A stretch of DNA of 64,000 bases from Myxococcaceae bacterium. GTDB lineage: Bacteria; Myxococcota; Myxococcia; Myxococcales; Myxococcaceae. The position numbers were made by a program, and so were the translations under genes. Shown here piece by piece: positions 54,783 to 63,385 of this stretch (the first letter of the stretch is position 1; each line of letters begins with the position of its first letter). Below the pieces are notes generated by a model. The model was not told the DNA's origin and ran no database searches. It saw only the letters and a list, made by a program, of their open reading frames with translations. The DNA lies in NCBI GenBank assembly GCA_016793095.1, contig JAEUJQ010000012.1, forward strand, positions 96,602-160,601, read 5' to 3'.

Positions 54783-55091
54783 TCAGCGGCGCCGACGCAG
54801 GGACATCAGCGCGAAGGCCCCCGCCGGCAGCGCAACACCGGCCGTCGACGAGCAGCCGCCCGACTTCGGATCGCATTTCAGACACGGCGCCTCGATGCTG
54901 CGGGGCGGCGTGCCCCGGGAGTAGTCGAGCCGCGTGCAGGTCGCGTCACGACAGGCGCCGCTCTTCTTGTCGTCGGTCTCGCACGAGTCGCCCACCTTCT
55001 TGCTCGAGCAGCCGGTGGTGTTCGCCGGGGGCACGTCGGCGAGGGCGGGCACGGTGAGCAGCAGGAGCACGGTCAGGAGGCGGGTGGACAT
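54783..55091 (-). CDS. small secreted Cys-rich protein with MYXO-CTERM-like tail
   Basis: The protein has 102 residues from ATG 55091. A signal peptide (MSTRLLTVLLLLTVPALA) is followed by a short mature part with cysteines (GCSSKK, CETDDKK, CRDATC, CLKCDP). The end GGCSSTAGVALPAGAFALMS plus RRRR matches the MYXO-CTERM sorting layout (Gly/Cys, hydrophobic helix, Arg cluster), used in myxobacteria to anchor or release proteins at the cell surface. The gap to the carotenoid-oxygenase-like gene is 3 bases, so they may share a transcript. Confidence 0.8.
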   Translation of the reverse strand: MSTRLLTVLLLLTVPALADVPPANTTGCSSKKVGDSCETDDKKSGACRDATCTRLDYSRGTPPRSIEAPCLKCDPKSGGCSSTAGVALPAGAFALMSLRRRR

Positions 55092-55094
55092 GGC

Positions 55095-56675
55095 TCACGC
55101 GGGCAGCGCGACGCCGTGGAAGGCGTAGGGCTGCAGCGGCACGCTCGCGCGCGCGACGGGGCCCTTCGTGAGCGCCTTCGCGTCGAACACGAGCAGGTCG
55201 GTGCGGTCGCGTGACGGGTCGGACACGCAGCACACGACGTGCGCGTCCGTCGGGCCACCGCCGGGCGTGGGCACGAGCAGCGGCTCGCCCATGAAGGTGT
55301 CACCGGGGGTCGTCCACACCGCCTCGGGCCGCTCGAGGTCGTCGAGGTCGAGCGTCAGCACCGAGTCGAACGGGTCGGAGTGCGTGACGTCCGCGCGCGT
55401 CGCCGCCACCAGGAACGGCGCCTTCACGCCGTCCAGGTCCGGGTGGACACGGGGGAAGTCGATGCCGTAGCGGGACAGCACCTTCACCGATGACGTGCGC
55501 TGCTGCGGAGAGAGGGTGAGGCGCACCAGGCGTTGAGGCTTTCGCTCGTCGGGGAGCGAGGGATCGAGCGGCGAGGTCTGCCCGGTGAAGCCGAACTCGT
55601 TGCCGAAGGTGAAGTCCTCGAAGGCGCAGACGTCGAGCACGACCGAGTCGCCGTCGTCGAAGGCCTGCCCGTAGTGCACCGCGAAGACGGGCGCCGGCGT
55701 GGCGACCGCGATCGGCTCGGCCTTCTGGGCGCCGCGCGCCGAGGCGGGCGGACGTGGCACGAGGACGACCGCGCGCGCCTTCTCGGGAGCGGTCGACAGC
55801 ATGTCCATCAACGTGGCGTTGCCCCGCGTCATCGAGAAGTACGTGAAGAGGTTCACCGAGAGCGGATTGAGCGCGAGCACGTAGAAGCGCTCGGTGATCA
55901 CGAAGTCGTGCACGAAGCTGGCGGCGTCGAGCGTCACCTCGGTGCTGACGCGCTCGACGAAGTCGGGGCCGATCTCGCGAAAGCGCAAGGTCGTCACGCG
56001 CCCAGGCGCGGGAGACAGCCCCACCAGCACGCCGCGACGGCGATCGAGCCGCGTGTGCGCGAGGAACGCTTCCCGCTCACCGAGCACCCCGAAGCGCTCC
56101 ACCCCCATCGTCTGGAGCGTCGCGGGATCGAGCGCGTGCGGCGGGCCGCCTTCCCAGCCCGCGAGCAGCTTGCCGGCGAAGGGCGTCAGCGTGGTGTTCG
56201 CGACGTTCTTGTACGGCGGGGCTTCGCGGTTCTTCGCCGCGCCGCCGTCCTCCGAGGGGTCGAACGGCAGCGTCGCCAGCCCGCGGTGCACCAGCCGGCC
56301 GGCGGACCGCTCGGCGCGGAAGGCCTCGGTGTCGACGAAGCGGGTGACGAGCTCGACGCCGCCCTCCTTCGTGAAGCGGAAGTCGCGCACGTAGCCGTGG
56401 CCGTCGAAGGGGTGCGCGAGCCGGCCGCCAAGCGCGAGCATGGCCGGGCCGTTCCACAGCGCGCGGGCGCCGCGGAGCGCGTCGGGCACCACGCCGTCGA
56501 CGGCGCCGGGCGCGACGGTGACCGACACCTCCTTCGCCTCGACGGTGAGGGCCTTGTTCCACGCGGCGACGCGCGGCGAGTCCACGACGGTGCGCACCGG
56601 CCGCCGGGTGGTCGCGCACTTCGGAGCGAGCAGCGCCACCGTCCCGAGCTCGAGCAGATGTCGGCGAGACACCAT
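55095..56675 (-). CDS. carotenoid-cleavage-oxygenase-like protein, predicted Tat-exported lipoprotein
   Basis: The protein has 526 residues from ATG 56675. It has a Tat-like start (SRRHLLELG) and a possible lipobox ending at Cys20. The four iron-binding histidines of the RPE65/CCD propeller can be placed: His207 (LAHTRLD), His256 (VHDFVIT), His334 (FAVHYGQAFDDGD) and His520 (AFHGVALPA). The conserved second-shell Glu after the third His is Asp-rich here. These enzymes use iron and oxygen to split carotenoid or stilbene double bonds. Export by Tat to the periplasm is unusual for the family. Four bases separate it from the upstream PhoD-like gene. Confidence 0.83.
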   Translation of the reverse strand: MVSRRHLLELGTVALLAPKCATTRRPVRTVVDSPRVAAWNKALTVEAKEVSVTVAPGAVDGVVPDALRGARALWNGPAMLALGGRLAHPFDGHGYVRDFRFTKEGGVELVTRFVDTEAFRAERSAGRLVHRGLATLPFDPSEDGGAAKNREAPPYKNVANTTLTPFAGKLLAGWEGGPPHALDPATLQTMGVERFGVLGEREAFLAHTRLDRRRGVLVGLSPAPGRVTTLRFREIGPDFVERVSTEVTLDAASFVHDFVITERFYVLALNPLSVNLFTYFSMTRGNATLMDMLSTAPEKARAVVLVPRPPASARGAQKAEPIAVATPAPVFAVHYGQAFDDGDSVVLDVCAFEDFTFGNEFGFTGQTSPLDPSLPDERKPQRLVRLTLSPQQRTSSVKVLSRYGIDFPRVHPDLDGVKAPFLVAATRADVTHSDPFDSVLTLDLDDLERPEAVWTTPGDTFMGEPLLVPTPGGGPTDAHVVCCVSDPSRDRTDLLVFDAKALTKGPVARASVPLQPYAFHGVALPA

Positions 56676-56679
56676 AGGG

Positions 56680-58128
56680 TCAGGCTCCTTCCCCGAACTT
56701 CACGGTCTGATCGCACGTCACCGGCTCGGCCTGCTTCGGATCGAGGAAGCGCACACGCACGGTGTTCGCCCTCGGGTCGAAGGTGAGCGTCGTCGCCTGG
56801 AACGCGCCCGACGCGTAGAGGAACTGGGCTGGCGGGAAGAAGTCGGCGCGGTTGGCGGAGTAGCCCGGCTCGAGCACCACCGAGAGCGGGTTCACGTTGC
56901 CGGCCGGACCGAGGCACACCTCGAAGTACTTCCGTCGCGCGCCCACGGCCTCGACGCGGTGGATGGTGCCGAGGTGAATGTCGCCGGACAGGAACCACAC
57001 GTTGTCGAGGCCCTTCGCGTCGATGAACGACAAGAGCTGTTCACGCTGCACCTGGTAGCCCTGCCACCGGTCGTTCCGGCCGGGCCACGACGCCTCGGGG
57101 AAGTTCGCCATCGGCACCGACACGAGCACCACCTTGAAGTGGCAGGGGCTCGCCTCGAGGCCGGCCTTGAGCCAGTCGAGCTGCGCGGGCGAGACGAACT
57201 GCTCCTGCGGGGTGCCGCGGGTGGTGCCCTTGCGCTCGGTGCGCAGGTCGGTGACGAAGAACTCCGCCGTCTGCCCCCAGCGGTACGAGCGCCAGACGGG
57301 GCCGTCTTCGAGCGGCAGCGTCTCCTTGAAGGTGGTGATGGCGCTCGAGACGAGCACGCTGCCGAGGCCCTCGCGCTCGACGTCGATGTTGTTGGTGAAC
57401 TCGTGGTCGTCCCAGGTGAAGTACGCGCCGGCCGCCGGCATCAGCGCCCGGTAGCCCGGATCGGCGAGCTGCTCGCGCCACTTCGCGCGGTAGGTGGCGA
57501 GATCGACCGCGCCGTCGTTGTACGAGACGTCGCCGGTGTGCACCCAGAGATCGACCGGCTCCTTCGCCATCGCCTCGAGCGGCTTGAAGGGCCGGTAGCG
57601 GTACGAGGCGCACGCGGTGCCGCCGATGGTGAGCGGCTCCTTCCAGTCGTCGGGGAAGGCGGTGCGCACGCGGCCGATGGGGGAGCGCCTGGCGAGGTCG
57701 GTCGAGAAGAACGCGTACGAGTACCAGGTGGCGGGGGCGAGCCCCTCGACGCGCACCTTCACGTTGCCGTGGTCGGCCGGCACGTCGAGCGCCTGCTCCT
57801 TCACCAGCGCCACCTCGGCGTCGCTGCCCACCTCGCGCCACACCCGCAGCGTCACCTTCGCGGCGCCCTCGGCGCGGGTCCACAGCACGACGGAGGCCTT
57901 CGTCATCGCGCCGGAGGAGACGGTCTGCGGGAAGAGCACTTCGGTGAGCGGCACCGCGGCTGGCGCGAAGGCGATGCGCGCGGCGTTGTCGAACGGCTGG
58001 GGATCGACGGTGCGCGGTCCCGAGTCGGGCTTCGAGGTCGAGGGGCAGGCCGAGGTGGCGGCGAGCGCGCTGCCGGCGATCAGCACCTCACGACGGGTGG
58101 GAGCGACGAGACGAGAGCGGCGAGCCAT
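56680..58128 (-). CDS. PhoD-like alkaline phosphatase/phosphodiesterase, Tat lipoprotein
   Basis: The protein has 482 residues from ATG 58128. Tat motif TRREVLIAG (11-19) and a lipobox ending at Cys28 are present. An N-terminal Fn3-like domain (ASVVLWTRAEGAAKVTLRVW) is followed by the metallophosphatase core: GDVSYNDG, TWDDHEFTNNID and FLSGDIHLGTIH hold the metal ligands. The common PhoD Cys ligand segment is seen as ACASYRY. It needs calcium/iron in known relatives. It should release phosphate from esters outside the cytoplasm. It is the first gene of an operon with the carotenoid-oxygenase-like lipoprotein. Confidence 0.9.
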   Translation of the reverse strand: MARRSRLVAPTRREVLIAGSALAATSACPSTSKPDSGPRTVDPQPFDNAARIAFAPAAVPLTEVLFPQTVSSGAMTKASVVLWTRAEGAAKVTLRVWREVGSDAEVALVKEQALDVPADHGNVKVRVEGLAPATWYSYAFFSTDLARRSPIGRVRTAFPDDWKEPLTIGGTACASYRYRPFKPLEAMAKEPVDLWVHTGDVSYNDGAVDLATYRAKWREQLADPGYRALMPAAGAYFTWDDHEFTNNIDVEREGLGSVLVSSAITTFKETLPLEDGPVWRSYRWGQTAEFFVTDLRTERKGTTRGTPQEQFVSPAQLDWLKAGLEASPCHFKVVLVSVPMANFPEASWPGRNDRWQGYQVQREQLLSFIDAKGLDNVWFLSGDIHLGTIHRVEAVGARRKYFEVCLGPAGNVNPLSVVLEPGYSANRADFFPPAQFLYASGAFQATTLTFDPRANTVRVRFLDPKQAEPVTCDQTVKFGEGA

Positions 58129-58215
58129 GCCGCCCTCATATCAGGTGCCGCGAACGACGACGGCGAGGCCAGCGAACCGCCGACCCCGCCGCGAGTCCTC
58201 AGCCGCCGACTGGCC

Positions 58216-59817
58216 TCAGATGAAGTGCGAGAACAGGTTCCAGAACTTGCCGGTGATGATCTGCATCTTCGAGATGTCCTCGACCTTCATCGGCTTCGAC
58301 TTCGCGATGTCCACCGTGAAGAGCCGGTCGAGCGTGTCCTTCGCGAACTTCTCGTCCTCGACGTTCAGGTTCATCTCGTACACGTGGTACAGCGCCACGT
58401 CATCGAGGTTCGACGAGCCCGTGGTGGTGAACTTGCCGTCGGTCACCATCACCTTGTCGTGGTTGAAGCCCGGGTACTCGTAGATCTTCACGCCCGCGCG
58501 AAGCATCTCGGGGTACTTCTGCCGCGCCGCCAGGTGGCTGAAGCCGTGGTCCGACTCGCCCGGGAGGATGACGTGCACGTCGACGCCGCGCTTGGCGGCC
58601 GCGATGAGCGCGTTCTGGATGTCGGGGTTCGTGCAGTACGGGTTCTCGATGTGGATGCTCTTCGTCGCCGTGTTGATGCGATCGAGGTACGTCTGCATGA
58701 TCGCGCGGTTCTCACCGGGGATGTGCTGCACCGTGGTGATCTTCTGGTTCCCCGGCGCCTCGCCCGGCTTGTACTCGGGGAAGTAGCGCGACTTCACGCT
58801 CGCGTCGTCGCCCGGCACCTTGCCGCCGAGGTGCATCCACGCGCTCATCCACTCGCTCTGCATCTGCTTCACCACGTCGCCTTCGGCCTTCACCATCACG
58901 TCGTGGTACTCGTTGAGGTAGTGCTCACCGACGTTCATGCCGCCGGTGAAGCCCGTCTTCCCATCGACGATCACGATCTTGCGGTGGTCAGGCGCGTTGA
59001 GGACCTGGTCGTCGCGAGTGACGTCGACCATGTGGTTCGAGCGCGTCTCGATGCCCGCGTCCTGCAGCTTCTTGATCAGCTTGTTGCCCCCGCTCATCGG
59101 GTTCATCAGCATCGAGCCGATGCCGTCCATCATCACGCGCACGTCGACGCCGCGCTGCTTCGCCGCGATCAGCTTGTCGACCATCTGGTTGCCCAGCTTG
59201 TCGTCGTTGAAGATGTAGTAGCTCATGTGGATGTGATCCTTCGCGTTGTCGATGGCCTCGAAGACCTTCGGGAACGCGGTGTCACCCTTGATGAGCAGCT
59301 CGATCTTGTTGTTCGTCGTCGCCTTGTAGGTGTTGACCAGCTCGGACTCCGAGATGGTGCCCTGCTGGCGGAGCGCGTTGATCTTCTCGGCCAGACCGCT
59401 GGTCGGCCCGCCCCCCGGCTTGACGAGCGACGCATCGAGGGTCGCCAGGGCGCGCCGCAGATCGCTGCCTGAGAGCTCCGAGTTGAGCGCCTTGCGCAGC
59501 GTCTGGCCGGTGCTGGCCTCGAACTGCTTCGACACCGACGCGATGAACGCGGGCGGCTGGTTCTCGAGGGTCTTCAACACCGCGGCCTCGTCGGTGCCCA
59601 CGCCCTTCATCGCCTTCGTGAGGGCTGCCACCGCGTCGTTGACCGGGTTTCCCGGCTGGTTGGCCGGCGCCTTCACCTCAGGCGTCGTCTTCGCCGGGCC
59701 GGTCGTGCCCCAGCCCTTCGCGACCTGCTCCGTCGTCGACGCCGGCTTCGGCTCGGGCTTCGCGGTGGGCGCCGGGGTGTTGCCGACGACGTTCGTCTGG
59801 TTCCGGTTGACTTTCAT
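58216..59817 (-). CDS. annexin-repeat/phospholipase D fusion protein
   Basis: The protein has 533 residues from ATG 59817, with no signal peptide. Residues 1-58 are Pro/Thr-rich. Residues 59-131 form one annexin repeat: LTKAMKGVGTDEAAVLKTL carries the GxGTDE calcium loop, then FEASTGQTLRKALNSELSGS. Two HKD motifs follow: DHRKIVIVD (His278, Lys280, Asp285) and NHDKVMVTD (His453, Lys455, Asp460), each with the trailing GG/GSSN-type Asn. It should bind acidic phospholipid membranes in a calcium-dependent way and hydrolyse or transfer phosphatidyl groups. The STAS-like gene lies 34 bases upstream. Confidence 0.85.
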   Translation of the reverse strand: MKVNRNQTNVVGNTPAPTAKPEPKPASTTEQVAKGWGTTGPAKTTPEVKAPANQPGNPVNDAVAALTKAMKGVGTDEAAVLKTLENQPPAFIASVSKQFEASTGQTLRKALNSELSGSDLRRALATLDASLVKPGGGPTSGLAEKINALRQQGTISESELVNTYKATTNNKIELLIKGDTAFPKVFEAIDNAKDHIHMSYYIFNDDKLGNQMVDKLIAAKQRGVDVRVMMDGIGSMLMNPMSGGNKLIKKLQDAGIETRSNHMVDVTRDDQVLNAPDHRKIVIVDGKTGFTGGMNVGEHYLNEYHDVMVKAEGDVVKQMQSEWMSAWMHLGGKVPGDDASVKSRYFPEYKPGEAPGNQKITTVQHIPGENRAIMQTYLDRINTATKSIHIENPYCTNPDIQNALIAAAKRGVDVHVILPGESDHGFSHLAARQKYPEMLRAGVKIYEYPGFNHDKVMVTDGKFTTTGSSNLDDVALYHVYEMNLNVEDEKFAKDTLDRLFTVDIAKSKPMKVEDISKMQIITGKFWNLFSHFI

Positions 59818-59851
59818 GGTCGTGGATCTCGTTCGAAGAGGAGGTGCGAAG

Positions 59852-60250
59852 TCAGTTGGCGAGGCCCGACGCGAACCGGCGCGCCGCGCTCTCATCGTCG
59901 AAGGTGCCGTAGAGCTTCTCGGCGCCGACTTCCTTCGTCGCCTCACGCGCGGCCTTGACGAGCTCCTTCTGCTTCACGAGGTGCGCGACCACCTCGAGGC
60001 CGGTGCCAGCGGCGCTCATCTCGATCTGCTGCATCGCCCCCGCGCCCCCGTCGTCGCACGAGGTGACGTCACGCAGGTCGAACAACATGCCGAAGGGCCG
60101 CCCGGCCAGCTTCTCGACCTGCGCCTTCACCGCTGCGGTGACGGGGTTGGCCGCCGCCGCGGTGAGGTCGCCTTCGAGGCGAATGGAGACGAACGCGAGA
60201 CCTGCGTCCTGCTGCTCGAGCTTCACGTGGTGTTTCAGCGGCTGCGCCAT
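59852..60250 (-). CDS. STAS-like (anti-sigma-factor-antagonist-like) protein
   Basis: The protein has 132 residues from ATG 60250. The pattern AFVSIRLEGDLTAAAANPVT, then FGMLFDLRDVTSCDDGGAGA, then VAHLVKQKELVKAAREAT fits the alternating strand-helix STAS fold of SpoIIAA-type proteins. The usual phospho-acceptor Ser falls in the TSCDDGG segment. It could bind a partner or sense a lipid. It precedes the annexin-PLD gene by 34 bases on the same strand, so co-transcription and a functional link are likely. Confidence 0.75.
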   Translation of the reverse strand: MAQPLKHHVKLEQQDAGLAFVSIRLEGDLTAAAANPVTAAVKAQVEKLAGRPFGMLFDLRDVTSCDDGGAGAMQQIEMSAAGTGLEVVAHLVKQKELVKAAREATKEVGAEKLYGTFDDESAARRFASGLAN

Positions 60251-60389
60251 GGGGTGGTGCTCCCTTCGAGAAAGGCAAACGGGTGCATTGAGCGCACAAA
60301 CAGGCCACTTGTCGAGTGGTCAGCAGGGAAAAACACCCGGGCCTGTCGCCCTGCGCAACGAGGAACGCTGACCGTGGTATTTCCAGCAC

Positions 60390-60977
60390 ATGCGAGTCGC
60401 CCTCGTCTTCTTCCTCGCCGCAGGCCCCACGCTCGCCCAGGTGCCCATCACGAAGCAGCCCGACCTGGCCGCCTTCTCGGAGCAACTGAAGGCAGCGCTG
60501 AAGAAGGCCGCGAGGAGCCGCGACGAGCTCGAGGCCATGAAGCCGAAGCCGGTCGACGCGAAGGCGCTCGCGAGGGCTCTGCTGCTGATGGACTTCGTCG
60601 ACGGCTGCAGCTTCGGCTCGTTCGAGAAGCGGTACGACTGCCCCGATCCTTCGCTCGCGAACGTGTCGATCACGCGGGCGGTCGAGGCGGGGGATCTCTC
60701 GTTCAAGCTCGAGGGGCCGCCCGGGAAGCTCGCGCTCACCCACACCAACTTCGAGTCTCCGCCGAAGCAGAAGACCGAGGTGATGAAGTGGAACGGGGAG
60801 CCGTACCTCCGGGTGACGGTGTTCGGCGAACAGGAGCACCACCGTGTGCTCTCGTTCGACGACGGCGTGCTGGTGGTGAAGGTGACGAAGGACGGGAAGA
60901 TCGGCTCGAAGGACCCGAAGTGGTACCACCAGGTGCGGGTCGCGGTGCCGCGGATGTTCGAGTCCGACGGGCAGTGA
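60390..60977 (+). CDS. secreted protein of unknown function
   Basis: The protein has 195 residues from ATG 60390, with signal peptide MRVALVFFLAAGPTLAQ. The mature protein has a helical start (FSEQLKAALKKAARSRDELE), a Cys pair (DGCSFGS and YDCPDP) and a beta-rich C-terminal half (LRVTVFGEQEHHRVLSFDDG). No family is recognised. It is convergent with the fibro-slime gene, with three bases between stops. Confidence 0.75.
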   Translation: MRVALVFFLAAGPTLAQVPITKQPDLAAFSEQLKAALKKAARSRDELEAMKPKPVDAKALARALLLMDFVDGCSFGSFEKRYDCPDPSLANVSITRAVEAGDLSFKLEGPPGKLALTHTNFESPPKQKTEVMKWNGEPYLRVTVFGEQEHHRVLSFDDGVLVVKVTKDGKIGSKDPKWYHQVRVAVPRMFESDGQ

Positions 60978-60980
60978 GCC

Positions 60981-61805
60981 CTACTGGATCTCCACCGGCA
61001 CGAAGCAGTCGATGGTCGTCTCGATTCGGAAGTTCGACTCGGTCGTGTGGCGCTCGGCGTGAAAGACGTCGAGCGGGTAGGTGAGGCCCCGCGTCAACTG
61101 CAGCGCCCCCGCTTGCTGATCGAAGTCGATGGTGCCCGACTCGGCGCCGTGCACGCCGCCGAGATCGAGCGCGAGGCGGCCGTTGACGAAGACGAAGACG
61201 TCGTCGTCGCCTCGGAAGGTGAAGACCTCGCCGCCGCGGTACGTGAAGCGCCCGTGAATCTCGGACGTGAAGTGGAAGTTGTGCGGGTGCCCCTCGTTGC
61301 CGAAGCCACGCCCGTCGAGCGGGAAGAAGTTCGGGTTGTCGTAGACGAAGCGCCCGGGCGAGGCCTGGGTGAGCGGCAGCGTCTCGCGGAACGTCATGTT
61401 GATGTTCGGCACGTCGCGGTACCACTGATCGAAGTTGGCGGCGCCCGAGGTGACGATGGGCATCGTCCGCGGCTCGGGGCCGTAGACGGGCTTGGAGCCG
61501 GGACCGAGCAGCGGCTGCACGATGCCGCGCTTCGAGCCGAGGAAGTCCTCGAAGTCGGGGTGCGCCTCGCGGAAGTCACGCACCGTGGCGACGATGGCCG
61601 GCACGCACCCGCCATCGGGAAGGTTCGAGCCACCGCCGCCCTGCCCGCCTCCACCGTTCCCGCCGCTCCCTCCGCCCTCGGCGCCGGCGAACCCACCGTC
61701 GGGCAGCAGGCGCCCGCCATCGCGGCCCCCCGTGAGGTACGTCGAGGAGCCGCAGTTGCAGCTCGCCAGCCACAGCACCACCGACAGGACGAGGAGCCGA
61801 CGCAT
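60981..61805 (-). CDS. fibro-slime domain lipoprotein
   Basis: The protein has 274 residues from ATG 61805, with lipoprotein signal MRRLLVLSVVLWLASC. A glycine-rich spacer is followed by the fibro-slime domain: VRDFREAHPDFEDF, YRDVPNINMTFRETLPL, FHFTSEIHGRFTYRGGEVFT, FRGDDDVFVFVNGRLALDLG and VFHAERHTTESNFRIET. This PA14-related domain was named from Fibrobacter and Dictyostelium proteins. It is frequent on myxobacterial surfaces and may bind glycans. It is transcribed alone. Confidence 0.9.
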   Translation of the reverse strand: MRRLLVLSVVLWLASCNCGSSTYLTGGRDGGRLLPDGGFAGAEGGGSGGNGGGGQGGGGSNLPDGGCVPAIVATVRDFREAHPDFEDFLGSKRGIVQPLLGPGSKPVYGPEPRTMPIVTSGAANFDQWYRDVPNINMTFRETLPLTQASPGRFVYDNPNFFPLDGRGFGNEGHPHNFHFTSEIHGRFTYRGGEVFTFRGDDDVFVFVNGRLALDLGGVHGAESGTIDFDQQAGALQLTRGLTYPLDVFHAERHTTESNFRIETTIDCFVPVEIQ

Positions 61806-61979
61806 CGCGGAAAGACCCTACACCTTTCGGCGCGTCGCGTGAGCGCTGCGGCCGACCCACGGAGGACCCCCGGCTGAGGATGGGCATCGGTTCCAGCTCC
61901 TCAGCCAGACGGAAAGATCGTCGCCACGCCGACGGTGATCACCTCACCTGAGCGTTGCGCTACCGTGCGCACCGTGGCG

Positions 61980-63113
61980 ATGCCGCCGACGGTCCCCGAA
62001 GAGCTCCAGCGCGAGAACGCCGCGCTGCGCCACGCCATCACGCTGCTGCACGAGGTCTCGCGGCTGGCCCACGGCGCGCTCGAGCTCGAGGCGACCTGCT
62101 ACGCGGTGCTGACCGGTGTCACCGCAGGGGTCGGCCTCGGGTTCAACCGCGCGATGCTGTTCCTGCGCGATCGCACGGTGCGCGGCGTCCTCGAGGGCAC
62201 CATGGCCGTGGGCCCGAGGGATCGGGCCGAGGCCGATCGCGTGTGGAAGGCCATCGAGGCCACCGAACACGATCTGCCGATGCTCTACGACGCGGGCCTC
62301 AAGGCGCGGAGCGCGCACGCGCCGCTCGATCAGCAGGTGCGGCGCACGCGGGTGCCTGTGGAGGGCGGCTCGGCGGTCTCGCGGGCGTTCCGGGAAGGGC
62401 GCCTCGTGCGCGCGGGCGACGGCTCCGACGACCTCGGCGGGCTGCTCGACTCCGCCACCGGGCTCGCGGCGCCGCTCACGGGCGCGAGCGGGGTCGAGGG
62501 CGTGCTGTACGCCGACAACGTCTTCACCGGCGTGACGAGCGATCCGGTGCTCGAGCACGTGTTCTCGCTGGTGGCCGATCAGGCGGCGCGGGCGGTCGAG
62601 AACGCGCGGCGCTTCGAGCGTGAAGCGAGGGCCGCGCGCACCGACGCGCTCACCGGCCTGGGGCACCACGGCGCCCTCATGGAACACCTGACGGCTGCCG
62701 TGCGCACCGCCCGCCCCGGCGCCCTGTCCCTGGTGATGGTCGACCTCGACGACTTCAAGCGGGTGAATGATCGGTTCGGGCACCTCGCCGGCGACGCGCT
62801 GCTCGCGGGCCTCGCGAACCGGCTGCGGGGCTCGGTGCGCGACGCCGAGGCCGTCTACCGCTACGGCGGTGAGGAGTTCTCGGTCGTGCTCGACGGCGTC
62901 GGCGCCGAGGCGGCGCGCACCCTGGCTGAGCGGCTGCGACGGGCGGTGGCTGACGAGCCATTCCCGGTGTCGGACGCGCAGACCCTCACGGTCACCTGCA
63001 GCGTGGGCCTCGTCTCGTGGGCGGCCGGCATGGGGCTGCACGACTTCGTCGACGCGGCCGATCAAGCGCTCCTCACGGCGAAGCGGACCGGCAAGAACCG
63101 CGTGGTGGGCTGA
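61980..63113 (+). CDS. GAF-GGDEF diguanylate cyclase
   Basis: The protein has 377 residues from ATG 61980; GTG 61974 would add two. A coiled-coil start (ELQRENAALRHAITLLHEVS) leads to a GAF domain (about 30-205) and a GGDEF domain. The active site reads RYGGEEFSVVLDG, with the substrate-binding DLDDFKRVNDRFGHLAGDALL before it. GGEEF is an active form, so it should make cyclic di-GMP. No I-site RxxD is obvious before it. There is no membrane helix. Confidence 0.93.
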   Translation: MPPTVPEELQRENAALRHAITLLHEVSRLAHGALELEATCYAVLTGVTAGVGLGFNRAMLFLRDRTVRGVLEGTMAVGPRDRAEADRVWKAIEATEHDLPMLYDAGLKARSAHAPLDQQVRRTRVPVEGGSAVSRAFREGRLVRAGDGSDDLGGLLDSATGLAAPLTGASGVEGVLYADNVFTGVTSDPVLEHVFSLVADQAARAVENARRFEREARAARTDALTGLGHHGALMEHLTAAVRTARPGALSLVMVDLDDFKRVNDRFGHLAGDALLAGLANRLRGSVRDAEAVYRYGGEEFSVVLDGVGAEAARTLAERLRRAVADEPFPVSDAQTLTVTCSVGLVSWAAGMGLHDFVDAADQALLTAKRTGKNRVVG

Positions 63114-63148
63114 CCTGCGTTCGCGCAGTCGTCTTTCCGGTTCATGCC

Positions 63149-63385
63149 TCACCAATACCGCCTGCGGACGCAAGGGCGTTTCCGCGATGACGAGCAGCCC
63201 TGCGTCACCGTCCCTGCGGCGGGCTTCTTGATGATGGTGATCCGCCGGCAGGCCCGTCGGGGCGGGAGTTCGTCAGCGGCTTGACCGGCGCTGGCGCGCG
63301 CGCTCGGCGTTTCGGCCCGAATCAGCGGGAACACGGCGGCGAAGGTGCTGGTGGCGGTGACCAGGGCGACGAGCGTGGCGATCAT
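63149..63385 (-). CDS. small protein with N-terminal hydrophobic segment, coupled to cpaB
   Basis: The protein has 78 residues from ATG 63385. The N-terminus (MIATLVALVTATSTFAAVFP) looks like a signal or membrane segment; the remainder is basic with two cysteines. Its start overlaps the cpaB stop by four bases (ATGA), which argues for a real gene, but codon preference weakens toward the end. No family is recognised. Confidence 0.45.
   Translation of the reverse strand: MIATLVALVTATSTFAAVFPLIRAETPSARASAGQAADELPPRRACRRITIIKKPAAGTVTQGCSSSRKRPCVRRRYW

Noticed and set aside
56440..59472. Plus-strand open frame of about 1010 codons
   Set aside because: It is antisense to the PhoD-like and annexin-PLD genes, both of which have clear family motifs, and shows no domain of its own.
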